Position numbers and translations under genes: made by a program. DNA of 15,141 nucleotides from JAJTHC01 sp044348005 (GTDB lineage Bacteria; Cyanobacteriota; Vampirovibrionia; Vampirovibrionales; JAJTHC01): positions 1-15,141 of the forward strand of contig JBIKTR010000025.1 of NCBI GenBank assembly GCA_044348005.1. The letters run 5' to 3'. Positions 1-7,196 of the stretch are shown piece by piece (positions within the stretch are counted from its first letter, which is position 1; every line of letters starts with the position of its first letter). The notes below the pieces were generated by a model, which was not told the origin of the DNA, searched no databases, and saw nothing but the letters and a program-made list of their open reading frames with translations.

Positions 1-187
1 AATGAGAATGATGCGACGAGGTGGGGATTCAGGGGGGATTTTCAAGGGGGGACGAAGGGGAGGAGAAACGCAATGCGTCCTTCCCCGTCCCCCCTTGAAC
101 CGCCTTTGGGGGTTTGGGGAGTCTTTGGCGGCGCAAAGACCCCCAAGCACCAGCGTTAAACGGAGCCAGACATCCAAAAAAACTATT
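1..187. repeat. Dispersed structured repeat, copy A (downstream of pyrG)
   Basis: This stretch directly follows the pyrG stop codon on the minus strand and matches a second stretch at 2044-2276. Shared blocks include the GATGCGA(C/G)GAGGTGGG start, the GGAGGAGAAACGCAATRCGTCC centre, AACCGCCTTT, and TTAAACGGAGC near the gene. It folds into two strong hairpins. The first pairs 41-53 with 87-99 without mismatch, continues through 57-61/82-86, and has a small ACG/CGT tip. The second pairs 114-127 with 134-146 with one bulged A at 120. Neither is followed by a T-run on the minus strand, so it is not a textbook terminator. The copy may continue left of the window. Confidence 0.8.
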
Positions 188-1846
188 TTAAACCGTAGCG
201 GAGCCTTCTTTTGCCGTTGCCAAACGCTTGACTTCAAGGGCTTTAGCCACAAAGGCCGTAAACAAGGGGTGCGGATGATTCGGACGAGATTTGAATTCAG
301 GGTGGTACTGCACCGCCACAAAAAACGGATGGTTCTTTAATTCCACCACTTCCACCAGTTCACGATCAGGCGACGTGCCTGAAATCACTAAGCCCAAGCC
401 TTCTAACTGTTCACGGTATTGGTTATTAAACTCATAACGATGACGATGCCGTTCCATCACCACATCCGTGCCGTAGGCGTCATACGCTTTGGTGCCTTTG
501 ATTAAGTGACAAGGATATTGGCCCAAACGCATGGTACCGCCTTTTTCCGTGATTTCACGCTGCTCATTCATCATGGCAATGACTGGGTGAGGCGTCTGCT
601 CGTCAAACTCATAGCTATTGGCCAACGAAAGATGCGCGACATGACGGGCAAACTCAATCACCACGCACTGTAAGCCCACACATAAACCGAGCAACGGAAG
701 CTGGTGTTCTCTCGCGTAGCAAACGACATTGATTTTACCCTCAATCCCACGAGAACCAAAGCCCCCGGGGATGACCACACCGTCTTTGCCTTCTAGTAGC
801 GAAGCAATGGTCGCCTCATCCGTACAATGTTCCGAATCAACCCAGTGGAGCTTGACTTTGGTGGCCTGTTCAATCCCCGCGTGATTCAGGGATTCCACCA
901 CAGACAAGTAGGCGTCTGAAAGTTGGGTGTACTTGCCCACAATGGCTATTTCCACTTGATGAGTGGGGTTTTTGACTTTGTCGACCATGGCTTTCCACGC
1001 ACTGAGGTTGGGTTCAGGGGTGTTTTGAAGATTGAGCACATTCAACACAGATTTAGCCAAGCCTTCTTTTTCCAAGGCCAAGGGGACTTCATAAAGCGTA
1101 GAGAGGGTTTCGCCCATAATGACGTTTTCATACTCGATATTGGTGAATAACGCCAATTTTTGCTTGTCTGCGCGAGAAAGGGGGTGTTCGGTTCGGCAGA
1201 CGAGGATATCAGGCTGAATCCCAATACTGCGAAGCGTATTGACGCTATGTTGGCTGGGCTTGGTTTTGACTTCGCCACTGGTGGGCAAGTAAGGAATGAG
1301 CGTGACATGAATAAAGCAGGCATTTTTAAAGCCCACATCATAACGAAATTGGCGAATGGCTTCCATAAAGGGTAAGCTTTCAATATCGCCAACCGTTCCG
1401 CCGATTTCCACAATCATGACATCAGGCGCCAAGCGCGTGGTGGCATCGATAATGCGTTGTTTGATTTCATTGGTGACATGGGGGATGACTTGAACGGTGG
1501 CCCCAAGGTATTCGCCACGACGTTCTTTTTTCAAAATGGTTTGATACACACGCCCTGCGGTGACGTTGTTGAGCTTGGTGAGGTTGGTGTCGATAAAGCG
1601 TTCATAATGCCCCAAGTCCAAATCGGTTTCAGCGCCGTCGTCGGTCACGAAGACTTCACCGTGTTGATAGGGGTTCATCGTACCGGGATCCACATTGATG
1701 TAAGGGTCAAATTTTAAAATGGTGGCGGTGAGTCCTCTTGCACGAAGCAATCGACCTAACGAAGCCGCCACAATGCCTTTGCCTAGAGATGAGACGACAC
1801 CGCCTGTTACGAAAATATACTTGGTTGTGGCACTCATCATCATCAT
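188..1846 (-). CDS. pyrG: CTP synthase (glutamine-hydrolysing)
   Basis: Makes CTP from UTP, ATP and glutamine, the last step of de novo pyrimidine nucleotide synthesis in the cytoplasm. The 552 residues match the usual length. The N-terminal synthetase domain opens with the P-loop-like TGGVVSSLGKGI (residues 14-25). The C-terminal class I glutamine amidotransferase domain has its nucleophile in LLGLCVGLQC (Cys389) and the His515/Glu517 pair in HPEFKSRP, so both halves look active. Four ATG codons run in a row (1846, 1843, 1840, 1837). AAGGA at 1855-1859 sits 8 bases before the first, so 1846 fits, although the neighbouring ATGs cannot be excluded. It appears monocistronic: a promoter candidate lies just upstream and the structured repeat lies between its stop and the window edge. 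Confidence 0.97.
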   Translation of the reverse strand: MMMMSATTKYIFVTGGVVSSLGKGIVAASLGRLLRARGLTATILKFDPYINVDPGTMNPYQHGEVFVTDDGAETDLDLGHYERFIDTNLTKLNNVTAGRVYQTILKKERRGEYLGATVQVIPHVTNEIKQRIIDATTRLAPDVMIVEIGGTVGDIESLPFMEAIRQFRYDVGFKNACFIHVTLIPYLPTSGEVKTKPSQHSVNTLRSIGIQPDILVCRTEHPLSRADKQKLALFTNIEYENVIMGETLSTLYEVPLALEKEGLAKSVLNVLNLQNTPEPNLSAWKAMVDKVKNPTHQVEIAIVGKYTQLSDAYLSVVESLNHAGIEQATKVKLHWVDSEHCTDEATIASLLEGKDGVVIPGGFGSRGIEGKINVVCYAREHQLPLLGLCVGLQCVVIEFARHVAHLSLANSYEFDEQTPHPVIAMMNEQREITEKGGTMRLGQYPCHLIKGTKAYDAYGTDVVMERHRHRYEFNNQYREQLEGLGLVISGTSPDRELVEVVELKNHPFFVAVQYHPEFKSRPNHPHPLFTAFVAKALEVKRLATAKEGSATV

Positions 1847-1881
1847 CGGGGGAATCCTTAAGGTTGTGGGTATTCTATTTT

Positions 1882-1911
1882 ATTTTAGAAGAAACATAAT
1901 TAAAATGCCAA
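1882..1911 (-). promoter_or_regulatory. Probable sigma-70-type promoter of pyrG
   Basis: On the minus strand, TTGGCA (1911-1906) is followed after 18 bases by TAAAAT (1887-1882). Transcription would start about 25-30 bases before the first pyrG ATG, leaving room for the AAGGA ribosome site. The -35 and the next bases (TTGGCATTT) are the same as in the asd promoter at 4387-4414. No start site is measured. Confidence 0.5.
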
Positions 1912-2043
1912 GTCTTATAAAGTGATATTCAGATAAAATTGATGATTGTAAAGAATCGTTGCATAAGCAGGCGTCCAAGCACTAAATCCGAGCGGGTGAG
2001 CGCACTGCGAATCCCCGAGCGATTTTGCGGACGGCGTGCAAAG

Positions 2044-2276
2044 GAATGATGCGAGGAGGTGGGTCAAAAGGGGGTGGATTTTTAAGGAGGGGGAAATGAG
2101 GGAGGAGAAACGCAATACGTCCTTCCTTCCCCCTCCTTAAACCGCCTTTAGAGGTGTCTCGGAAATTGCCCCATTTATAGACAAGCTATAATGTAGACCG
2201 CCATTATGGCGGTTTGGCGGAGCAAAGGTCTCTGACGACGACAAGCATTAAACGGAGCTAGAATCCCAAAAACCCC
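2044..2276. repeat. Dispersed structured repeat, copy B (downstream of dapA)
   Basis: Second copy of the element at 1-187, in the same orientation and again directly behind the stop codon of a minus-strand gene (dapA ends at 2283). Its main hairpin pairs 2081-2095 with 2127-2141, 15 bp without mismatch. Compared with copy A, a C-G pair becomes T-A (43/97 versus 2083/2139) and a G-C pair becomes A-T (48/92 versus 2088/2134), so pairing is kept while sequence changes. Copy B also holds an insertion of roughly 50 bases (about 2160-2212) that copy A lacks. The 1960-2043 sequence to its left holds no gene that I can support; copy A's counterpart would lie outside the window. Confidence 0.8.
2197..2213. 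repeat. Perfect 8-1-8 palindrome nested in repeat copy B
   Basis: ACCGCCATTATGGCGGT is a perfect inverted repeat around one central base. Just left of it, 2172-2193 forms another small hairpin (CAT-T-TATAG with CTATA-ATG). Both lie in the part of copy B that has no counterpart in copy A, so they appear to be an insertion. The palindrome is symmetrical enough to be a protein-binding site or part of an inserted small repeat. Confidence 0.6.
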
Positions 2277-2282
2277 AAAAAC

Positions 2283-3203
2283 CTATAAAGCCAACGCCTG
2301 CTGTTGGTGCAGAATGACTTTAGCCATCGAATGATGCTCATCTTCCAATAACATGGGCAAGCGCATACTGGGGTGCATGAAGCCTTGTTGAGCCATACAC
2401 GCCTTAATCAAAATGGGATTCGTCACTTGAAAAATAGATCGCATGGTGGGGAGCATTTGCCGGTGAAGCGTCAAGGATTTGGTGGTTTTGCCCGCTTGAA
2501 ATGCGTCGATCATGGCATACAGTTCCGCCCCAATCAGGTGGCTGGCCACACTAATGACGCCTTTGGCCCCTAAAGAAAGCATGGGCAAGGTTAAGCTATC
2601 ATCACCAGACCACACCACAAAGCCCGTGTCTTCATAGGGTAGGCATCGAGTAATTTCGCTTAGGGCATCCATATTGCTGTCACTTTGTTTGACGCCCAGC
2701 AGTTGAGCGCCTAGGCGTTCATGCAAGGCCTTCATGGTGTCCGCCTGCATACTCACCCCCGTTCGGTTGGGGATGTTATAAATCACAATAGGGAGGCCTT
2801 GCGCCACGCTTGCCACCGCTTCAAAATGAGCCATCATGCCGGCTTGCGTGGGCTTGTTGTAATACGGCACCACCACCAGCAAGGAATCAGGGCGTTCGGA
2901 TTGGGCCAATAAATCTTGGGTTTGTTGCATTACGGCGTGGGTGTCATTGCCATTGATCGACGCCATTAAATGAACGGGTAAACCACTGGCTTTAATGGCT
3001 GATTTGGCCAGTTGAATGAGTTGTTTTTTTTCTTCAAGGGTTAAGGTGGGGCCTTCGCCTGTGGTGCCATGCACCAGTAAGCCGTCACTGCCGTTTTGAA
3101 TAAGGTATTCACATAAGGCACTAAAGCGTGGGGCATCAAGCCTTTGAGCATCTTCAGAAAAAGGCGTGACACACGCTGTAATGACTTTCGCTAAGGGATT
3201 CAT
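2283..3203 (-). CDS. dapA: 4-hydroxy-tetrahydrodipicolinate synthase
   Basis: Condenses pyruvate with aspartate semialdehyde, the first committed step toward diaminopimelate (cell wall) and lysine. It is a TIM-barrel class I aldolase of 306 residues when started at ATG 3203. Key residues are in place: GTTGEG (Thr47/Thr48), YYNKP (Tyr115), YNIPNRTG (Tyr142, Arg147) and the Schiff-base lysine in GVKQSD (Lys172). The open frame extends to a GTG at 3248, but GAGG eight bases before ATG 3203 and the usual family N-terminus (VITACVTPF at residues 7-15) favour the shorter form. It starts 50 bases after the asd stop and is probably co-transcribed with asd, which supplies its substrate. The GVKQSDS segment differs from the commoner GIKEASG but keeps the lysine. 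Confidence 0.95.
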   Translation of the reverse strand: MNPLAKVITACVTPFSEDAQRLDAPRFSALCEYLIQNGSDGLLVHGTTGEGPTLTLEEKKQLIQLAKSAIKASGLPVHLMASINGNDTHAVMQQTQDLLAQSERPDSLLVVVPYYNKPTQAGMMAHFEAVASVAQGLPIVIYNIPNRTGVSMQADTMKALHERLGAQLLGVKQSDSNMDALSEITRCLPYEDTGFVVWSGDDSLTLPMLSLGAKGVISVASHLIGAELYAMIDAFQAGKTTKSLTLHRQMLPTMRSIFQVTNPILIKACMAQQGFMHPSMRLPMLLEDEHHSMAKVILHQQQALAL

Positions 3204-3253
3204 TTGACAAACCTCGACCATCAATTTAGAAAAACAGGTTAAAACCACTCATT

Positions 3254-4345
3254 TTAAAAGGCGCTTGCCGTTTCAGGCACGCCAACTTTATTTAAACGCA
3301 CCAAGGCTTCGGCAATACGAACCGCATTAAGCGCAGCCCCAATGCGAAGATTGTCCGACACGACCCAGAGGTTAAAGCCTCGTTGGGGGTTTGAGGTATC
3401 CTTGCGGATGCGTGAGACGTAGACGGGATCCGTATGGGCGGTTTCTCGTGGGGTGAAATAGCCCTGATGACTGTCTGCCACCACTACATCGGGCGTTTGT
3501 TTCAGGGCTTCGGTAAGCGCTTCTAAGCTCACGCAACGGGTGCAATCCACCGTCACCGATTCGCTATGCCCCACCAAAACAGGGACTCTCACTGCCGTTG
3601 CCGTAATGGGTAGATTCGGCAAGTTTAGAATCTTTTGGGTTTCATGAATCAGCTTTAATTCTTCTTTCGTGTAGCCCGCTTCTAGGCCCTCTTCACTAAA
3701 CACATCAATATGCGGAATCAGGTTAAAGGCAATGGAACGCTTGAAAATTTGGCGCGCGAAGGTGGAATCGGCAAACGCATCGGAACGCCCTTGAAGTTGC
3801 CCGTGCTTAAAATCGTGAAGTAATTCAGCGCGTAATTCATCTAGCGCTTCTTTGCCGCCCCCACTCACGGATTGATACGTGCTAACAATCACGCGTTCTA
3901 AGCCTGCTAAGGCGTGAATGGTTTTAAGCACAGGCATGAGTTGTGCGGTGGAACAATTGGGGTTGGCAATAATGCCTTGATGCGAAAGCAACGCGTCTTC
4001 ATTCACCCCGCCCACCACTAAAGGGACTTGGGGATTCATACGGTAATGACTGGTGTTGTCAATCACCACAGCCCCGCGTTTAACGGCTTCTGGGGCAAGG
4101 GAAGCACTAATGCTTCCCCCCGCACTGGCAAGGACAATATCCACCCCTTCAAACGCATCAGGGGTGGCTTCTTCAATAGCCACTGGCTTGCCATGAAAAA
4201 GCAGGGTTTGCCCCACTGAACGCTTGGAAGCGAGCAGTTTAAGCGTTTTAACGGGGAAGTGACGTTCTTCTAAAAAAGCCAAGATTTTACTTCCCACTAA
4301 GCCAGAAGCCCCCAAAATAGCGACGTTGTATGAGTTTTCAGACAT
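3254..4345 (-). CDS. asd: Aspartate-semialdehyde dehydrogenase
   Basis: Reduces aspartyl phosphate to aspartate semialdehyde with NADPH, the branch point to lysine/diaminopimelate, threonine and methionine. The N-terminal nucleotide-binding loop is VAILGASGLVG (residues 8-18), the catalytic cysteine is in NPNCSTAQ (Cys131), and the active-site histidine is in VLVGHSES (His260). TYQSVSGGG (156-164) matches the family's conserved loop. The frame is open to a GTG at 4354, but that codon lies inside the Shine-Dalgarno-like AAGGGGTG. ATG 4345, about 8 bases downstream, is therefore the better start (363 residues). It is the first gene of an asd-dapA operon behind the promoter at 4387-4414. Confidence 0.95.
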   Translation of the reverse strand: MSENSYNVAILGASGLVGSKILAFLEERHFPVKTLKLLASKRSVGQTLLFHGKPVAIEEATPDAFEGVDIVLASAGGSISASLAPEAVKRGAVVIDNTSHYRMNPQVPLVVGGVNEDALLSHQGIIANPNCSTAQLMPVLKTIHALAGLERVIVSTYQSVSGGGKEALDELRAELLHDFKHGQLQGRSDAFADSTFARQIFKRSIAFNLIPHIDVFSEEGLEAGYTKEELKLIHETQKILNLPNLPITATAVRVPVLVGHSESVTVDCTRCVSLEALTEALKQTPDVVVADSHQGYFTPRETAHTDPVYVSRIRKDTSNPQRGFNLWVVSDNLRIGAALNAVRIAEALVRLNKVGVPETASAF

Positions 4346-4386
4346 GTAGCACACCCCTTGATGCGTTGCAGTAACAAAACGTCTTT

Positions 4387-4414
4387 ATTATAAGTCAAAT
4401 ACCTTAAATGCCAA
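4387..4414 (-). promoter_or_regulatory. Promoter of the asd-dapA operon
   Basis: On the minus strand, TTGGCA (4414-4409) and a perfect TATAAT (4392-4387) are separated by 16 bases. The expected start is near 4380, giving a leader of about 35 bases before ATG 4345. The -35 plus following bases repeat the pyrG promoter's TTGGCATTT. This is the best-matching promoter in the window. Confidence 0.7.
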
Positions 4415-4452
4415 ATAGAAGATTTTTGACCCGCTTCTTTTGCAAAGAATCG

Positions 4453-4481
4453 TTGACAGGTCTTTGCCCTTTTGATAAGCT
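4453..4481 (+). promoter_or_regulatory. Possible promoter of the unknown gene at 4611
   Basis: A perfect TTGACA (4453-4458) is followed after 17 bases by TAAGCT (4476-4481), which keeps the three most important -10 positions (T, A and the final T). The start would fall near 4488, inside the Fur-box-like palindrome, with a leader of about 120 bases. The weak -10 makes this a candidate only; it would also suit an activated promoter. Confidence 0.4.
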
Positions 4482-4485
4482 CTTT

Positions 4486-4504
4486 ATTGAAAATGATTCT
4501 CAAT
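4486..4504. promoter_or_regulatory. Fur-box-like operator
   Basis: ATTGAAAATGATTCTCAAT is a 9-1-9 inverted repeat with a single mismatched pair, and it closely resembles the 19-bp sites bound by Fur (ferric uptake regulator) in many bacteria. It overlaps the expected start of the plus-strand promoter at 4453-4481, where a bound repressor would block transcription. It lies about 70 bases upstream of the -35 of the divergent asd promoter, a less natural place for repression of asd. PerR-type sites are similar, so a relative of Fur is possible. Confidence 0.5.
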
Positions 4505-4610
4505 AGCAAGAATGCCGTTCAACCCCACTCCCGCACAAGCGTCACGTGTTTGGGTGTTGATGTAGATACCCCCTTACTGTATGGCTCCCTAGAAAGATGT
4601 TGTTCGTAAA

Positions 4611-6260
4611 ATGGATAAAGTGGCTTTAAAATTAACGAGCGTCGGCACGTATTTGGATCACCCTTATGGCGCCATTTTACCGTGGGCCAATCGTGTGCCT
4701 GTGTTGGTTTACCCCACTTTACTGGCCTTACAAACTGGGAAAGATCTTTACCAGAGCAAGACAGCCCAAGAACGAAATGAACGCTTGAAAGATGACGCCA
4801 TTCGTATGGGGATTCCGACAGTGGCGACAGTTTTAGCCACAAAATGGTTGATGTCCCCTGACGCCCAAGCGTTTAACACCACGCAAGCCGCACTGGCCTA
4901 TTTTAAGCAACAAAACCGCGATGTATTTCAGCAAGGCCAAGCCATTGCCCAAAAGCAGTTCAAGCGCCTGTCGTGGCTGTCGCCTCTGTTATGGGGCAAG
5001 TTAGACCCCAAAAGCAAGTTGGATCCTAATTCTGCCGAAGAACTTTTTCAATCGATTGAAGCAGGGCAAGTCCCGCTGGATGTTCAAGTAGGAGGCGTCG
5101 CCAAAGCCATTCGCTCATATCACAAACTAAAGCGTCCTGACTTCTTTCATGGTTTACAAGATCATGAATTTGCACCGATTTATGTTGAAAATCTCAAACT
5201 TCTTGAACAATTGCATTACTCCAGCATGGCCGCAGTGTTAGAAAATGCACATAATCTTAAGGCGGATCCCCAGAAAGGCGTGCATGCCTTGCCCAATGCA
5301 CTTCGCTCTCAAATGGATCAATACCAAAATGTGGAAGCGTCCTACAAGAGACTTCACGAATGGTTGAATCGCTTGCCTGAAGAGGCTCAAAAAGAAACCC
5401 GAAACGCGATTGTTCAGCTTGAATTGCCGCAGCGCATTGCCGAAGATCTCAACAACATAAAGCAACTTCAGTTGACGAAGTTTTCCTATGCGTCCTTGGC
5501 GCGAAGAACGTCTCGTATTTTACTACGTCATGAATTGCGACTGGCCTTACCCACCCATGAAGATCTCAGCGATTTTGCAGGGGCGTTTGAAGGCGGACGC
5601 TTTTCTTTCAAGGCCTTTGAAAAAGCCATGGGACGAACGGCCAAAGAATTTGTGAGCGAAGCCGCTGTTCCCTTTTTAGGGGTAGGTTTGGCCAGTGTGG
5701 GCAGTGGCGTGCTGGCGGGCTTTTTAGCCAACCACCTACAGGGTAAAAATGAAAAAAATGACGACGTGGTGAAAGAAGGCATTTTTCAATATGTGGCCAA
5801 CATTGCCATGTGTGGATTTGGGGCAGGGGCGGGGCTGGCCATTTCAAACGCCTTAGGCTTCACCAAGTTTCGTAACCCATTGGCTCGATTTGCGACAGTC
5901 GTCAGCGGTTTGGGAGCAGGCATTTACGCAGGGGCCTTAATCGCCAACCCCTTGTCTAATTACGTTGAAACCCAATTAAGACGCCGAAATACCACACCGC
6001 ATCGTCCTTCAGGCGGACGAAAGCTCGAATTTGCCGATGGCGTTCTACACATCGACGACATCCCCACCGCCTTTAGTGTGGCAGGCGTGCAAGCCCTTAA
6101 ACCGTGGATTTCTCCCTTCTTTTTGATGTCAGGCATTAAGACGGCGTATGGTTACCGAAATGTAGAACCCTTAGCGCATAGTTCGCCCATTCCCGTGGGG
6201 CGTCACGAGCCCTTGCAGTTGGATCCGTTTTTGGAGCATCACACGCCGTTTGGTGGGTGA
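4611..6260 (+). CDS. Unrecognised 549-residue protein with glycine-rich hydrophobic segments
   Basis: I do not recognise a family. Residues about 26-43 (VPVLVYPTLLALQTG) and 66-80 are mildly hydrophobic, and 90-310 look mostly helical and charged. Three hydrophobic stretches rich in Gly/Ala with small-xxx-small spacing follow at about 351-375, 394-416 and 426-448, then a hydrophobic patch at 496-510 and a Pro/His-rich tail. The spaced glycines resemble glycine-zipper helices that pack in membranes. No signal peptide or catalytic motif is apparent. The start is fixed fairly well by an in-frame TAG about 21 bases upstream, although the ribosome site is weak. Gly/Ala content and codon use look like the neighbouring core genes, so nothing suggests recent transfer. 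The upstream Fur-box-like site hints at iron control. It is single, flanked by a divergent operon and a convergent terminator. Confidence 0.8.
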   Translation: MDKVALKLTSVGTYLDHPYGAILPWANRVPVLVYPTLLALQTGKDLYQSKTAQERNERLKDDAIRMGIPTVATVLATKWLMSPDAQAFNTTQAALAYFKQQNRDVFQQGQAIAQKQFKRLSWLSPLLWGKLDPKSKLDPNSAEELFQSIEAGQVPLDVQVGGVAKAIRSYHKLKRPDFFHGLQDHEFAPIYVENLKLLEQLHYSSMAAVLENAHNLKADPQKGVHALPNALRSQMDQYQNVEASYKRLHEWLNRLPEEAQKETRNAIVQLELPQRIAEDLNNIKQLQLTKFSYASLARRTSRILLRHELRLALPTHEDLSDFAGAFEGGRFSFKAFEKAMGRTAKEFVSEAAVPFLGVGLASVGSGVLAGFLANHLQGKNEKNDDVVKEGIFQYVANIAMCGFGAGAGLAISNALGFTKFRNPLARFATVVSGLGAGIYAGALIANPLSNYVETQLRRRNTTPHRPSGGRKLEFADGVLHIDDIPTAFSVAGVQALKPWISPFFLMSGIKTAYGYRNVEPLAHSSPIPVGRHEPLQLDPFLEHHTPFGG

Positions 6261-6387
6261 ATGATGCCGATAGTATAGTGTTTGGTAGATAGACCTACAT
6301 GACTGAACAAAATAATCGTCGCGACAACGAAGAGACACTGTAGGGGAAATTATTTAAAACACGATGTCAAGCGTTAAGGCCTGAACC

Positions 6388-6422
6388 AAAAAGCGAGACG
6401 TTTACTTGAAGCGTCTCGCTTT
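6388..6422. terminator. Convergent rho-independent terminator
   Basis: An 11-bp perfect stem pairs 6390-6400 (AAAGCGAGACG) with 6412-6422 around an 11-base loop. On the minus strand the hairpin runs into TTTTT, ending the rplO transcript about 30 bases past its stop. On the plus strand a TTTTTT lies nine bases beyond the stem, so it may also serve the gene ending at 6260. The rest of 6261-6387 shows nothing I can name. Confidence 0.75.
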
Positions 6423-6448
6423 GAAGAGGTTTTTTCAGCCACGCTTTA

Positions 6449-6934
6449 TTAGGCAAGTGCTTCACGAACCGAAGTCGTGATCAGTTCCACCTTGCCTTTG
6501 GCGGCTGTCAGTTTTTCCAACGCGCTTGGGGTCGCGTAATGGGCTTGTACCTTGTAGGCGGCTTTGGGTTCACCGTTACCCAATAAGCGAACACCGTCAC
6601 AACCCGTTGGCCATTTTTTGGCTTCAATCAAGCTTTTATAGGTAATGGTGGTTTGACCTTCTGCGGCGAAATGGTGTAAATCACCCACGTTAATTTCAAG
6701 CCACTGACGCACGTTAGGCTGAGGGAACGTACGGAACTTGGGAATACGACGGTACAAAGGCATTTGACCGCCTTCAAAACCACGTTTCGCTGAATTGCCT
6801 GAGCGTTGACCTTGGCCGTTATTACCACGGTTAGAGGTTTTACCCGCCCCACTGGCCAAACCACGACCCACACGCAAACGCTTGCGATTAGCGCCTTTGT
6901 TGGGTTTAATATCGGTGATCGTTAGAACTGTCAT
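6449..6934 (-). CDS. rplO: 50S ribosomal protein L15 (uL15)
   Basis: Large-subunit protein that stabilises the 23S rRNA core late in assembly. The basic glycine-rich N-terminal tail (residues 17-60) includes RVGRGLASGAGKTSNRG and GFEGGQMPLYRRIPK, the hallmark segments of L15. A compact C-terminal domain ends in GKVELITTSVREALA. The 161 residues are slightly above the common 145-150. GAGGAG lies in the 3' end of rpmD and its stop is 3 bases before this ATG, so translation is probably coupled. It is the last gene of the cluster and is followed by a terminator. In most bacteria secY would come next, but it is absent here. Confidence 0.97.
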   Translation of the reverse strand: MTVLTITDIKPNKGANRKRLRVGRGLASGAGKTSNRGNNGQGQRSGNSAKRGFEGGQMPLYRRIPKFRTFPQPNVRQWLEINVGDLHHFAAEGQTTITYKSLIEAKKWPTGCDGVRLLGNGEPKAAYKVQAHYATPSALEKLTAAKGKVELITTSVREALA

Positions 6935-6937
6935 GGT

Positions 6938-7129
6938 TTAGATCTCCTCAACACTAATTAAGTGACTAATGGCACCGACCATGCCTCGAATAACGGGGGT
7001 GTCTAGGTGTTCTACACTGTGATTGGTTTTTCTTAAACCGAGTGCGGAAACGACTTTGCGTTGTGCATCAGGACGCCCAATCACGCTACGCTTGAGCGTG
7101 ACACGAATTTTTTTGGGTTGTGCGTTCAT
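6938..7129 (-). CDS. rpmD: 50S ribosomal protein L30 (uL30)
   Basis: Small large-subunit protein of 63 residues, a normal length for bacterial L30. The sequence KKIRVTLKRSVIGRPDAQRK and the later GLRKTNHSVEHLDTPVIRGMV (residues 31-51) follow the family closely. GGGAG lies a few bases before ATG 7129. It sits between rpsE and rplO, as in most bacteria. To my knowledge Cyanobacteria lack this gene, so it argues for a sister lineage instead of a true cyanobacterium. Confidence 0.96.
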   Translation of the reverse strand: MNAQPKKIRVTLKRSVIGRPDAQRKVVSALGLRKTNHSVEHLDTPVIRGMVGAISHLISVEEI

Positions 7130-7165
7130 GGTGAACTCCCTATTAAATAAAGAAAACTAATGAAG

Positions 7166-7183
7166 AAAGAAGCAAGCTTCTTT
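7166..7183 (-). other. Hairpin between rpsE and rpmD
   Basis: In the 67-base gap between the two genes, AAAGAAG and CTTCTTT pair around a CUUG tetraloop in the minus-strand RNA (7 bp), followed by a T-rich stretch. It could modestly attenuate or process the transcript. The stem is AT-rich and short, so it is unlikely to stop transcription fully. Confidence 0.4.
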
Positions 7184-7196
7184 GGGGGTAGAACGC

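Noticed and set aside
2..340. Plus-strand frame of 112 codons over the left edge
   Set aside because: It lies across repeat copy A and the 3' end of pyrG in antisense; its sequence reflects G-rich hairpin arms and has no family resemblance or ribosome site.
6299..6343. Tiny plus-strand frame encoding MTEQNNRRDNEETL
   Set aside because: Only 14 codons, no ribosome site, and no visible conservation; chance is sufficient.
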